This document shows, in pieces, positions 49,337 to 58,395 of a DNA stretch of 64,000 bases. Positions within the stretch are counted from its first letter, which is position 1. Each line of letters starts with the position of its first letter. This DNA comes from Microbacterium sp. AB (lineage in GTDB: Bacteria > Actinomycetota > Actinomycetes > Actinomycetales > Microbacteriaceae), in assembly GCF_032878875.1 (NCBI RefSeq), contig NZ_CP118157.1, positions 3,224,001 through 3,288,000 on the forward strand, read 5' to 3'. The notes beneath the pieces are model-generated. The model did no database searches. It saw nothing but the letters and a program-made list of their open reading frames with translations, and was not told the origin of the DNA. A program made the translations under genes and the position numbers.

Positions 49337-50244
49337 CCACCACCACGACGATCGTGACCGGCGGCGACCAGCGCTCGACGCGCAGAACGCGCCGGATCGA
49401 GCCGATCTCCTACGTCTTCCTGCTGCCCGCGCTGATCCTGTTCACCCTGGCGATCACGGTCCCCGGCATCATCGGCATCCTCTTCAGCCTCACTGACTCG
49501 ATCGGCATCGGCGACTGGGAGTTCATCGGCTTCACGAACTACGTCGCCGCCTTCAGCGACCCGGCCATCCTGACGAGCTTCCTGTTCACCTTCGGCTTCG
49601 CGCTCGTGACGGTCGTGGTGGTGAACGCGATCGCCCTCCTGCTCGCGGTCGGCCTGACCTCGCGCATCCGCTTCACCGTCGCGCTGCGCGCCGTGTTCGT
49701 CATCCCGATGGTCGTGTCGGGCATCATCATCGCGTACGTCTTCCAGTTCCTCTTCCAGAACTCGGTCCCCGCCTTCGGATCGGCGCTCGGCATCCCGTTC
49801 CTGGAGTCGAGCATCCTCGCCAACCCCGACCTCGCGTGGATCGGCATCGTCGTCGTGACCGCATGGCAGGCGATCCCCGGGACGCTGCTCATCTACATCG
49901 CCGGGCTCCTGTCCATCCCCGGCGAGGTGTACGAGGCCGCCGACATCGACGGGGCGTCGAAACGCCAGCAGCTCCTGCGGATCACGCTGCCGCTCGTGGC
50001 CGGCTACGTCGTCATCAACGTCATCCTGGGCTTCAAGAACTTCCTGAACGCCTACGACATCATCGTCGGCCTCACCAACGGCGGCCCCGGCACCGCGACC
50101 CGCAGCATCTCGATGACCATCATCCGCGGGTTCCAGACGGGCGACTACGCCTATCAGATGGCCACGGCGACGCTGTTCTTCATCGTCACCATCGTCATCG
50201 CCGTCCTGCAGCTCTCGGTGACGCGCGGAAGGAGCGCACTCTGA
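49333..50244 (+). CDS. Alpha-glucoside ABC importer, permease 1
   Basis: 303-residue MalF-type permease with about six membrane segments and EAA loop EVYEAADIDGASKRQQLLRI. It overlaps the binding-protein stop by 4 bp and the next permease by 1 bp. No ATPase in the operon; a shared MsiK-type ATPase is presumed. Confidence 0.9.
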   Translation: MTTTTTIVTGGDQRSTRRTRRIEPISYVFLLPALILFTLAITVPGIIGILFSLTDSIGIGDWEFIGFTNYVAAFSDPAILTSFLFTFGFALVTVVVVNAIALLLAVGLTSRIRFTVALRAVFVIPMVVSGIIIAYVFQFLFQNSVPAFGSALGIPFLESSILANPDLAWIGIVVVTAWQAIPGTLLIYIAGLLSIPGEVYEAADIDGASKRQQLLRITLPLVAGYVVINVILGFKNFLNAYDIIVGLTNGGPGTATRSISMTIIRGFQTGDYAYQMATATLFFIVTIVIAVLQLSVTRGRSAL

Positions 50245-51143
50245 TGTCCACGCGAACCGCCCCCACGGGCAGCACCCGGGCGATCGTCCTCGGCACAGCC
50301 CCGAAGCGCCCGCGGCACAAGATGGAGCGGGTGAACCGGTCGGGCACGGTCATCCTCCTCCTCTGCTCGGTCACGGTCCTGCTGCCGCTGTACGCGACGA
50401 TCTCGATGGCCTTCAAGACGGGCGAGCAGGCGGTCGACGGCAACGCCTTCTCGCTGCCGATGCCCTTCAGCGTCCAGGGGTTCGTCGACGCCTGGACGCT
50501 GACACGGTTCCCCGTGGGGTTCGCGATGTCGCTGTTGGTGACCGCGGGAACCGTCATCGCGACGATCGTCCTGGCGGCCTTCGCCTCCTACGCAATCGTC
50601 CGCAACTGGGACCGGCGCCTGTTCCGCTGGTCGTTCTTCTACCTGCTCGGCGCGATGTTCATCCCCTTCCCCGTCGTCGCACTGCCGCAGATCCAGCTCA
50701 CGGGACGGCTGGGCCTCGACAACCCGCTCGGCGTCATCCTGCTCGCGACGATGTTCCAGCTGAGCTTCAGCGTGCTGCTGTTCACGGCGTTCCTGCGCTC
50801 CATCCCGCTGGAGCTCGAGGAGAGCGCGCGCATCGACGGCGCCTCGACGTGGCAGACCTTCTGGCAGCTCATCTTCCCGCTGCTCGCCCCGATGAGCGCC
50901 ACGGTCGGCATCTTCGCCTTCCTCTACGCGTGGAACGACTTCATGATGCCCTCGCTCATCATCTCCGATCCGGCGCTGCAGACCCTGCCCGTGCGGCAGA
51001 AGCTGTTCCAGGACCAGTTCAGCAGCGACTACAACGTCGCGTTCGCCTCCTACCTCATGGCGATGGCGCCGGCGATCGTGGCGTACCTCTTCACGCAGCG
51101 CTGGGTCATGGAGGGCGTCACACAGGGCGCCGTCAAGGGGTGA
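50244..51143 (+). CDS. Alpha-glucoside ABC importer, permease 2
   Basis: 299-residue MalG-type permease. A ~35-residue basic N-terminus precedes about six membrane segments; the EAA loop is ELEESARIDGASTWQTFWQLI, and the C-terminus RWVMEGVTQGAVKG is typical. Start by TGATG overlap with permease 1. Confidence 0.92.
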   Translation: MSTRTAPTGSTRAIVLGTAPKRPRHKMERVNRSGTVILLLCSVTVLLPLYATISMAFKTGEQAVDGNAFSLPMPFSVQGFVDAWTLTRFPVGFAMSLLVTAGTVIATIVLAAFASYAIVRNWDRRLFRWSFFYLLGAMFIPFPVVALPQIQLTGRLGLDNPLGVILLATMFQLSFSVLLFTAFLRSIPLELEESARIDGASTWQTFWQLIFPLLAPMSATVGIFAFLYAWNDFMMPSLIISDPALQTLPVRQKLFQDQFSSDYNVAFASYLMAMAPAIVAYLFTQRWVMEGVTQGAVKG

Positions 51144-51220
51144 GACGCCGCCGGTCGTGGCACTCTTGTGCCCAGCGCCCGACATCCCGCGAGAACCGAC
51201 AACAGTAAGGAAGAACAGTC

Positions 51221-52897
51221 GTGACGACTCTCCCCCACGCCGCAGACGCCCTCATCGCCGGCGACGCCGACTGGTGGCGCCAGGCGGCCGTCTACCAGAT
51301 CTACCCGCGCTCGTTCGCCGACGCGAACGGAGACGGCATCGGCGACCTGCGCGGCATCATCTCGCGCGTGCCGTACCTCCGCGAGCTCGGCGTCGACGCC
51401 GTGTGGCTGAGCCCGTTCTACCCCTCCGCGCTCGCGGACGGCGGGTACGACGTCGACGACTACCGCGACGTCGACCCCCGCATCGGCACGCTGGAGGAGT
51501 TCGACGAGATGGTGCGCGAGCTGCATGCCGCGGGGATCCGCCTCATCGTCGACCTCGTGCCGAACCACACCTCCGACCGCCACGAGTGGTTCCGGCAGGC
51601 GCTCGCGGCGGGGCCCGGCAGCCGGGAGCGCGCACGCTACATCTTCCGCGACGGCAAGGGGGAGGACGGCGAGCTGCCGCCCGCCGACTGGGAGAGCATC
51701 TTCGGCGGCCCGTCGTGGACCCGCGTTCCCGACGGGCAGTGGTACCTGCACCTCTTCGCGAAGGAGCAGCCCGACCTCGACTGGAACGACGAGGAGGTGC
51801 GCGAGGACTTCCGCACGACCCTGCGCTTCTGGTCGGACCGCGGCGTCGACGGGTTCCGCGTGGACGTCGCCCACGGCCTCGCGAAGAGCCTCGCCGACGA
51901 GCTGCCGACGAAGGCCGAGATGGACGCCATCACCGAGCCCGGCGCCCATCCCCTCTGGGACCGCGACGAGGTGCACGACATCTACGCCGACTGGCGCCGG
52001 GTGTTCGACGAGTACGACCCGCCGCGCATCGCGATCGCCGAGGCGTGGGTCGACACGCCCCGCCGCCCCCGCTACGCCAGCGCGGAGGGCCTCGGCCAGG
52101 CGTTCAACTTCGACCTGCTGCAGGCGGACTTCGACGCGGAGAGGTTCCGCGCGATCGTCGCCGAGAACCTCGAGCTGTCGGCGGCGTCGGGATCGTCGAC
52201 GACGTGGGTGTTCTCGAATCACGACGTCGTGCGGCACGCCACGCGCTACGGGCTCCCGGCACAGCCGTCCGGCGCCGCCGGGATGATGCAGACGCCCAGC
52301 AAGGCGTGGCTCCTCGCCGGCGCTCCGGAGTCGGAGCTCGATCGCGCCCGGGGCGAGAGACGCGCCCGCGCGGCGACGCTGTTCGAGCTGGCGCTGCCGG
52401 GCTCGGCGTACCTCTACCAGGGGGAGGAGCTGGGTCTGCACGAGGTCGGCGACATCCCCGACGAGGCGCGCCAGGACCCGACGTTCTTCCGCAACCCCGG
52501 CGTCGACAAGGGCCGGGACGGATGCCGCGTCCCGCTGCCCTGGAAGACGGACGGCCCGTCGTTCGGCTTCGGCGACGGCCCGGCCCATCTGCCGCAGCCG
52601 GAGTGGTTCGGCCCGGCATCCGTCGAGGCGCAGGAGGACGACCCGTCCTCGACGCTCTCGCTCTACCGAGAGGCGCTGCGCCTGCGGCGGGAGCTGCAGA
52701 CGGCTGAGAGCCTCGAGTGGATCGACGAGCTGTCGGCCGGCGACGTGCTGGCGTTCGCCCGACCGGGCGGATGGGTGAACGTCACGAACTTCGGCGAGGA
52801 GCCCGTGGAGCTCCCCGCCGGAGAGGTGCTGCTCGCGAGCGCCGCGCTCGATGGCGGCCTGCTGCCCGGCGCGACGACCGTCTGGCTGCGTCGCTGA
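51221..52897 (+). CDS. GH13 alpha-glucosidase
   Basis: 558-residue GH13 enzyme hydrolysing imported alpha-glucosides in the cytoplasm (no signal peptide). Conserved regions: DLVPNHTSDRHEWF, GFRVDVAHGLAK (nucleophile Asp), IAIAEAWVDTP (acid/base Glu) and FSNHDVVRHATRYG (third Asp). The region IV and C-terminal beta domain are complete. GTG start with AAGGAAGA upstream. It is 77 bp after the permeases, so it is part of the operon. Specificity among maltose, isomaltose and sucrose is unresolved. Confidence 0.92.
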   Translation: MTTLPHAADALIAGDADWWRQAAVYQIYPRSFADANGDGIGDLRGIISRVPYLRELGVDAVWLSPFYPSALADGGYDVDDYRDVDPRIGTLEEFDEMVRELHAAGIRLIVDLVPNHTSDRHEWFRQALAAGPGSRERARYIFRDGKGEDGELPPADWESIFGGPSWTRVPDGQWYLHLFAKEQPDLDWNDEEVREDFRTTLRFWSDRGVDGFRVDVAHGLAKSLADELPTKAEMDAITEPGAHPLWDRDEVHDIYADWRRVFDEYDPPRIAIAEAWVDTPRRPRYASAEGLGQAFNFDLLQADFDAERFRAIVAENLELSAASGSSTTWVFSNHDVVRHATRYGLPAQPSGAAGMMQTPSKAWLLAGAPESELDRARGERRARAATLFELALPGSAYLYQGEELGLHEVGDIPDEARQDPTFFRNPGVDKGRDGCRVPLPWKTDGPSFGFGDGPAHLPQPEWFGPASVEAQEDDPSSTLSLYREALRLRRELQTAESLEWIDELSAGDVLAFARPGGWVNVTNFGEEPVELPAGEVLLASAALDGGLLPGATTVWLRR

Positions 52898-52903
52898 GCC
52901 CGC

Positions 52904-52932
52904 GGGGTGCACGCCCGGCCGGCGTGCACCCC
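52904..52932 (+). terminator. Hairpin after the alpha-glucosidase operon
   Basis: GGGGTGCACGCC (52904-52915) pairs perfectly with GGCGTGCACCCC (52921-52932) around a 5-nt loop, 7 bp after the stop. There is no T-tract, as in many high-GC terminators. Confidence 0.6.
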
Positions 52933-52983
52933 CGGCGGGTCGTCGCGGCTCTCGGCGCCGAGCTGGCTCAGAGGAACGCGCCC

Positions 52984-52989
52984 CTATGA
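52984..52989 (+). promoter_or_regulatory. Probable -10 box for the YqhA-like gene
   Basis: TATGAT lies 27 nt upstream of the GTG at 53017, with GAGAAAGG (53002-53009) as ribosome site between. Confidence 0.4.
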
Positions 52990-53016
52990 TCGGTCCCCTC
53001 CCCGAGAAAGGCCACC

Positions 53017-53655
53017 GTGACCGCGCAGACCGACCCGTCCGACATCCCCGCATCGCCACGACGACGTCCCGGCGCATCCGGAGCGCTCGGCTACTTCATC
53101 TTCGCCAGCCGCTGGCTGCAGGCCCCGCTCTACGTCGGCCTCATCGTCGCGCAGCTCGTCTACGTGATCGTCTTCATGATCGACCTGTGGCACCTCATCG
53201 AGACGGTGTTCCACGACATCACGCAGCTCAACGAGGCGACGATCATGCTCGCCGTCCTCGGCCTCATCGACGTCGTCATGATCGCGAACCTGCTCATCAT
53301 GGTCATCATGGGCGGCTACGAGATCTTCGTCTCCCGGCTGCGGGTCAACGACCATCCCGACCAGCCCGACTGGCTCAACCACGTCAACGCGAACGTCCTC
53401 AAGGTCAAGCTCGCGATCTCGATCATCAGCATCTCGTCCATCCACCTGCTGCGCACGTTCATCGAGGTGGGCGACATCGGCTCCAGCGCGGACGAGTCCG
53501 TGACGGGAGAGACGTACACGACCGAGGGCGTCTTCTGGCAGGTGGTCATCCACCTCGCCTTCATCCTCTCGGCCCTCGCTCTGGCGTGGATCGACAAGCT
53601 CTCGACCCGCTACCCGTCGGTCGAGCCGTCGGAGCTGCCCGCGACCGTGCGCTGA
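53017..53655 (+). CDS. YqhA/UPF0114-family membrane protein
   Basis: 212 residues with about four membrane segments. RWLQAPLYVGLIVAQLVYVI and MLAVLGLIDVVMIANLLIMV followed by MGGYEIFVSR match the UPF0114 (YqhA, TIGR00645) family; LKVKLAISIISISSIHLLRTF is its conserved third helix region. Extra polar residues at both ends. GTG start with GAAAGG upstream. Function of the family is not established. Convergent with glgB (18-bp gap). Confidence 0.88.
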   Translation: MTAQTDPSDIPASPRRRPGASGALGYFIFASRWLQAPLYVGLIVAQLVYVIVFMIDLWHLIETVFHDITQLNEATIMLAVLGLIDVVMIANLLIMVIMGGYEIFVSRLRVNDHPDQPDWLNHVNANVLKVKLAISIISISSIHLLRTFIEVGDIGSSADESVTGETYTTEGVFWQVVIHLAFILSALALAWIDKLSTRYPSVEPSELPATVR

Positions 53656-53673
53656 GGTCCCGGCGCCCGCCCC

Positions 53674-55881
53674 TCAGCCTCGCCGGAACCACACCGTCGC
53701 GAGAGGCGGCAGCACGACGTCGGCGTGCGCGGGCCATCCGTCGTGCCCGCCCGTGACGGCCGTGACCGCGCCGAGGTTGCCGGCGCCCGAGCCCCCGTAC
53801 GCCTCGGCGTCGGTGTTGAGGCACTCCTCCCAGGCGCCGTCGCCCGGGAGCCCCAGCCGATACCCGTGGTGGGGAACGGCCGAGAAGTTCGTCGCCGACA
53901 CGAGCTCGTCCTCCCCGCTGCGGCGCAGGAACGCCGCCACGTTGCGCGGGGCGTCGGCCGCGATCCACGCGAACGACGCGGGGTCGTCGTCGGAGGCCCA
54001 CAGCGCGCGGGACTCCCGATAGCGGGCGTTGACGTCGCGCACGGCGTCGCGCAGGCCGCGGTGCTCCGGATGCTCGAGAAGCCACCAGTCGAGCTCCCGC
54101 GACTCGGCCCACTCGGCCTCCTGCCCGAGCTCGTCGCCCATGAAGACCATCTGCTTGCCCGGATGCGCCCACATGAACGCGTAGTACGCGCGCAGGTTCG
54201 CGAGCTGCTGCCACCGGTCTCCCGGCATCTTGCGCAGGAGCGACCCCTTGCCGTGCACGACCTCGTCGTGCGAGAGGGGCAGGACGTAGTTCTCGCTCCA
54301 CGCATAGGTGAAGGAGAACGTCAGCTCGTGATGGTGGAACGAACGGTGCACGGGCTCGCGGCGCAGATACTGCAGGCTGTCGTGCATCCATCCCATGTTC
54401 CACTTGAACCCGAACCCGAGCCCGCCCGCGCTCGTCGGCTGCGTGACACCCGGCCAGGTCGTCGACTCCTCCGCGATCATGGCGATGCCCGGGACGCGAC
54501 GGTACGCCGTGGCGTTGAGCTCCTGCAGGAACTGCACGGCCTCGAGGTTCTCGCGCCCGCCGTGGACGTTCGGTGTCCACTCCCCCTCCTCACGCGCGTA
54601 GTCGAGGTACAGCATGGAGGCCACGCCGTCCACGCGCAGGCCGTCGGCGTGGAACTCCTCGAGCCAGTACAGGGCGTTGGCGTAGAGGAAGTTCCGCACC
54701 TCGGGGCGGCCGAAGTCGAAGATGTGCGAGCCCCACTCGGTGTGCCACCCGCGCTGGGGGTTCGGGTCCTCGTAGAGGGGCGCGCCGTCGAAGCGGGCGA
54801 GCGCCCACTCGTCGGTCGCGAAGTGGCCGGGGACCCAGTCGAGGATGACACCGACGCCCGCCCGGTGCAGGCGGTCGATCAGCAGGCGGAGGCCGTCCGG
54901 GTCGCCGAACCGGCTGTCGGGCGCGTAGTAGCCCGTGACGTGATAGCCCCACGAGCCGCCGAACGGATGCTGCATGACGGGCATGAGCTCCACGTGCGTG
55001 AACCCGAGGTCGACGAGGTACGGCACGAGCTCGTCGGCGAGCTGCGCATAGGAGCGGTCGCGCCGCCAGGAGGCCAGGTGCAGCTCGTAGACCGACATCG
55101 GCTCGGAGATCGGGGCGCGGGCGGCCCGATCGGCCATCCACTCCCCGTCGCCCCACTCGTACGCGGACTCGAACACGCGCGAGGCCGTCTGCGGCGGCCG
55201 CTCCGCCCAGGACGCGAGCGGGTCGGCCTTCTCCCGCCAGACGCCGTCGGCGCCGAGGATCACGTACTTGTACGTCGCACCGCCTCCCACGTCGGGGACG
55301 AACAGCTCCCACACGCCCGACGAGCCGAGCTGCCGCATCGGGTGCTCGCGGCCGTCCCAGTCGTTGACGTCCGCCTTCAGCCTCACGGCACGAGCGCGCG
55401 GCGCCCACACGGCGAAGGCCGTGCCCGTCACGTCGGGCGCCACGCCCAGCCCGTCGTAGCGGTGCACGTGCGCGCCGAGCACCGTCCACAGCCGTTCGTG
55501 GCGCCCCTCGCCGATGAGGTGCAGATCCCTCTCGCCGAGGGTCGGCAGGAACCGGTACGGGTCGTCGCGATGGAGCGTCTCGGATCCCTCGTACGCGATC
55601 TCGAGCCGGTAGGCGGGGACGTCGGCGACCGGCAGCACGCCGACCCAGACGCCCTCGTGCTCGTGTGCGAGCGCGGCCCTCGCCCAGCCGTCGGGTGCGC
55701 GCCGGGTCGGCGCCGGGAGCCGATAGCGCACCGTGACAGACCCCGCGAGCGGCTTGAGCACGCGCACCGTCACGGCGCCGTCGTGCGGATGGGGGCCGAG
55801 CACCGCGTGCGGGTCGCCGTGCTCGCCGCGGGCGAGCTGCGCGAGGATGGCGTGGTCGACGGGGAGGGCAGCGGCCGTCAT
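53674..55881 (-). CDS. glgB: 1,4-alpha-glucan branching enzyme
   Basis: 735-residue GH13 branching enzyme transferring alpha-1,4 chains to alpha-1,6 positions. Two N-terminal beta modules (about 1-210, with LGPHPHDGAVTVRVLKPL and TAFAVWAPRARAVRLKAD) precede the barrel. Catalytic regions: DWVPGHFATDEWAL, GLRVDGVASMLYLDY (nucleophile), MIAEESTTWPGV (acid/base) and LPLSHDEVVHGKGSLL (Asp). It overlaps glgE by 4 bp, fitting the GlgE pathway, where branching follows maltosyl extension. Confidence 0.95.
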   Translation of the reverse strand: MTAAALPVDHAILAQLARGEHGDPHAVLGPHPHDGAVTVRVLKPLAGSVTVRYRLPAPTRRAPDGWARAALAHEHEGVWVGVLPVADVPAYRLEIAYEGSETLHRDDPYRFLPTLGERDLHLIGEGRHERLWTVLGAHVHRYDGLGVAPDVTGTAFAVWAPRARAVRLKADVNDWDGREHPMRQLGSSGVWELFVPDVGGGATYKYVILGADGVWREKADPLASWAERPPQTASRVFESAYEWGDGEWMADRAARAPISEPMSVYELHLASWRRDRSYAQLADELVPYLVDLGFTHVELMPVMQHPFGGSWGYHVTGYYAPDSRFGDPDGLRLLIDRLHRAGVGVILDWVPGHFATDEWALARFDGAPLYEDPNPQRGWHTEWGSHIFDFGRPEVRNFLYANALYWLEEFHADGLRVDGVASMLYLDYAREEGEWTPNVHGGRENLEAVQFLQELNATAYRRVPGIAMIAEESTTWPGVTQPTSAGGLGFGFKWNMGWMHDSLQYLRREPVHRSFHHHELTFSFTYAWSENYVLPLSHDEVVHGKGSLLRKMPGDRWQQLANLRAYYAFMWAHPGKQMVFMGDELGQEAEWAESRELDWWLLEHPEHRGLRDAVRDVNARYRESRALWASDDDPASFAWIAADAPRNVAAFLRRSGEDELVSATNFSAVPHHGYRLGLPGDGAWEECLNTDAEAYGGSGAGNLGAVTAVTGGHDGWPAHADVVLPPLATVWFRRG

Positions 55882-57896
55882 GACGCTCCGATCGGCGAGG
55901 GACGCCCCGCCCGCGCGGCGGGCTCCCCGCGCGGGGTGCGGACGCTCAGGATGTGCGCGACCTCGTGCGCGGGGTCGAGGCGCACGTAGTCGTCGCGCCC
56001 CCAGGTCCAGTCGGCGCCCGTGAGCTCGTCGTGGACGACGAAGGACTCGGGCAGGCCCGCCGCCTCCAGGTCCAGGCGGACCATCGTCTCGCGGGCTCCG
56101 TGGGGGTCGAGGTTGAGCACGACGATGACGGTGTCGTCACCCGAGCTCTTCGAGAAGCAGAGGACGTGGTCGTCGTCGGTCGCGTGCACGACGAGGTTCC
56201 GGAGGAGCTGGAGCGCCCGATGCGCGCGACGCAGCGCGTTGAGGCGGGCGATATAGGGGGCGAGCGTGCGTCCGTCGCGCTCCGCGGCATCCCAGTCGCG
56301 GACGCGGAGCTGGTACTTCTCGCTGTCGAGGTACTCCTCGCTCCCCGGCTTCACGGCGACGTGCTCATACAGCTCGAACCCCGCGTACACGCCCCACGAC
56401 GGCGAGCCCAGCGCCGCGAGCGTCGCACGGATGCGGAAGGCGGCCGGTCCGCCGTACTGCAGGAAGGCGTGCAGGATGTCGGGGGTATTGACGAAGAAGT
56501 TCGGGCGCAGCAGGTGGTCGGTCTCGCTCGACACCTCGCGCAGATACTCCTCGATCTCGCGCTTGCCCGTGCGCCACGTGAAGTACGTGTACGACTGATG
56601 GAAGCCGACCGCGCCGAGCGTGCGCATCATCGCGGGCCGCGTGAACGCCTCGGAGAGGAAGAGCACGTCGGGGTCGGAGCGCCGGACCTCGCCGAGCAGC
56701 CGCTCCCAGAACGCGACGGGCTTCGTGTGCGGGTTGTCGACGCGGAAGATCCGCACGCCGTGGCCCATCCACAGCCGGACGATGCGCAGCACCTCGGCGA
56801 AGACGCCCTCGGGATCGTGGTCGAAGTCGACGGGATAGATGTCCTGATACTTCTTCGGCGGGTTCTCGGCGTGGGCGATCGTGCCGTCCGCGCGCGTGGC
56901 GAAGAGCTCCGGATGCTCGGCGACCCACGGATGGTCGGGAGACGCCTGCAGCGCGAGGTCGAGGGCGATCTCGATGCCGAGCCGCCTCGCCGTGCGCACG
57001 AACGCGTCGAAGTCGGCGAACGTGCCGAGGTCCGGGTGGATGGCGTCGTGCCCGCCGTGCCGGGAGCCGATCGCCCACGGCGAGCCGGGGTCGTCGGGGC
57101 CGGGCGTCAGGGTGTTGTTCGCCCCCTTGCGGCCGATGTCCCCGATGGGATGGATCGGCGGCAGATAGAGCACGTCGAAGCCCATGTCGGCGACGGCGGG
57201 GAGGCGCTTCGCCGCGGTCGTGAACGTCCCGCTGCGGACCTTTCCCGTGCGCTTGTCGACCTCGGCCCCCTCCGAGCGCGGGAAGAACTCGTACCAGCTG
57301 CCGAAGAGCGCCCGCTCGCGGTCGGCGAAGAGCGGATGGGGGCCCTCGACGGTCAGCAGGTCGCGCAGCGGATGGGCGCGGAACAGCGCGCCGACCTCGT
57401 CGCTCGCGAGCACCGCCATCCGGGCCGCCGCGGGCCTGCTCTCGTCGGTCGCCGCGTCGAGGGCGGCACGAAGGGTCTCGCGCTCGTGGTCGGCGAGCCG
57501 CGTCGCGCTCGCCCGCTCGACCCGTTCGAGCAGCAGCCGCCCTTCGAGGAACATGAGGTCGACATCGACGCCCGCGGCGATCTTCGCGCTCGCCGCATGC
57601 CGCCACGTCGCGAGGGGGTCCGCCCAGGCCTGCACCTCGAACGTCCAGGCGCCCTCGGCGTCCGGCGTCGCCCAGGCCTCGTACCGGTCGGTCCCCGGCG
57701 CGATCTCGCGCATCCGCACGGGGGCGCGTCGTTCGCCGTCGGGCCCCGTGAGCACGACCTCGGCGCCCAGCCCGCCGTGTCCCTCCCGGAAGACCGTGGC
57801 GCGCACGGGAAGCGGCTCGCCCCGAGTCGCCTTCGCCGGCAGCTCCCCGCCGTGGATGAGCGGATGGACGTCGATCACGGGAATGCGTCCGACCAT
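55878..57896 (-). CDS. glgE: Alpha-1,4-glucan:maltose-1-phosphate maltosyltransferase
   Basis: 672-residue GH13_3 enzyme elongating alpha-glucan from maltose-1-phosphate. MVGRIPVIDVHPLIHGGELP starts the N-domain; SWYEFFPRSEG, YLPPIHPIGDIGRKG, the nucleophile region VRIFRVDNPHTKP, acid/base VLFLSEAFTRP and NFFVNTPDILHAFLQYGG are diagnostic of GlgE. It is slightly shorter than the mycobacterial enzyme. No treS or pep2 accompanies it in the window, so the maltose-1-phosphate source lies elsewhere. Confidence 0.95.
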   Translation of the reverse strand: MVGRIPVIDVHPLIHGGELPAKATRGEPLPVRATVFREGHGGLGAEVVLTGPDGERRAPVRMREIAPGTDRYEAWATPDAEGAWTFEVQAWADPLATWRHAASAKIAAGVDVDLMFLEGRLLLERVERASATRLADHERETLRAALDAATDESRPAAARMAVLASDEVGALFRAHPLRDLLTVEGPHPLFADRERALFGSWYEFFPRSEGAEVDKRTGKVRSGTFTTAAKRLPAVADMGFDVLYLPPIHPIGDIGRKGANNTLTPGPDDPGSPWAIGSRHGGHDAIHPDLGTFADFDAFVRTARRLGIEIALDLALQASPDHPWVAEHPELFATRADGTIAHAENPPKKYQDIYPVDFDHDPEGVFAEVLRIVRLWMGHGVRIFRVDNPHTKPVAFWERLLGEVRRSDPDVLFLSEAFTRPAMMRTLGAVGFHQSYTYFTWRTGKREIEEYLREVSSETDHLLRPNFFVNTPDILHAFLQYGGPAAFRIRATLAALGSPSWGVYAGFELYEHVAVKPGSEEYLDSEKYQLRVRDWDAAERDGRTLAPYIARLNALRRAHRALQLLRNLVVHATDDDHVLCFSKSSGDDTVIVVLNLDPHGARETMVRLDLEAAGLPESFVVHDELTGADWTWGRDDYVRLDPAHEVAHILSVRTPRGEPAARAGRPSPIGAS

Positions 57897-58022
57897 GGCA
57901 CCACCTTGCCATCCCGGGGCGGGGCCCGACCATCCCCTCGTCCGTGCGTGTCGGAAGTGCCCCGGCGCCGGGGCGCGCGTCGGGCCGGCCGTCGGGCGCA
58001 CGGCGCTACGGCTGCGGCCGAT

Positions 58023-58119
58023 GCACGACGCAGGAGAATCGCAGACCGACGTCGACACCGCCCGCATGTTCCTGCGGCGGCGCCCCTCGCCTGCGCGAAG
58101 AATTCCTGCGTTGTGCGCG
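58023..58119. repeat. Dispersed ~100-bp inverted-arm repeat, copy B4
   Basis: Left arm GCACGACGCAGGAGAATC (58023-58040) is identical to B1; right arm GAATTCCTGCGTTGTGCGCG (58100-58119) is its near-perfect inverse. The clearest family member, in intergenic DNA. Confidence 0.8.
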
Positions 58120-58202
58120 TCCTGCCGGGCCCATCCGACGCCATCGCACGCGTACCGCGGTTCGCGCCCGCCCGACGGCCACGCCGGTCTTCGTCAGTGC
58201 CA

Positions 58203-58234
58203 AAGTGCGGTCATCCGCGCCCACAACCGCACTT
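58203..58234. repeat. 9-bp inverted repeat AAGTGCGGT / ACCGCACTT
   Basis: AAGTGCGGT (58203-58211) and ACCGCACTT (58226-58234) are perfect inverses around 14 nt. Single copy in this window. It could be an operator for the importer operon or another dispersed palindrome type. Confidence 0.45.
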
Positions 58235-58395
58235 CCGCACCGACGAGCGGCACACCGCGAGCCGACGCCGATGTGTCCGCGTGTTTCGGAACAGGGCCGA
58301 CTGTTTCGCCCTGAATTGTCGGGCCCTCCACGGAGTGCGACGGTATGCCGGGTGCCCGGCACGGGGCCGACGGCGACCAGTGGAGGCGGATCGGT

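Larger units (their letters stand above)
57897..58395. other. 499-bp divergent region between glgE and the peptide importer
   Basis: No supported gene. It holds the perfect palindrome GCCCCGGCGCCGGGGC (57959-57974), repeat B4 (58023-58119), a 9-bp inverted repeat (58203-58234) and a minus-strand GAAAC (58287-58283) followed after 5 nt by GACAC. Promoters for both operons must lie here, but no clear -10 can be fixed. Confidence 0.6.

Noticed and set aside
57959..57974. Perfect 16-bp palindrome GCCCCGGCGCCGGGGC
   Set aside because: Low-complexity G/C palindrome in very GC-rich DNA, no loop for a good hairpin, not next to a stop codon; chance cannot be excluded.
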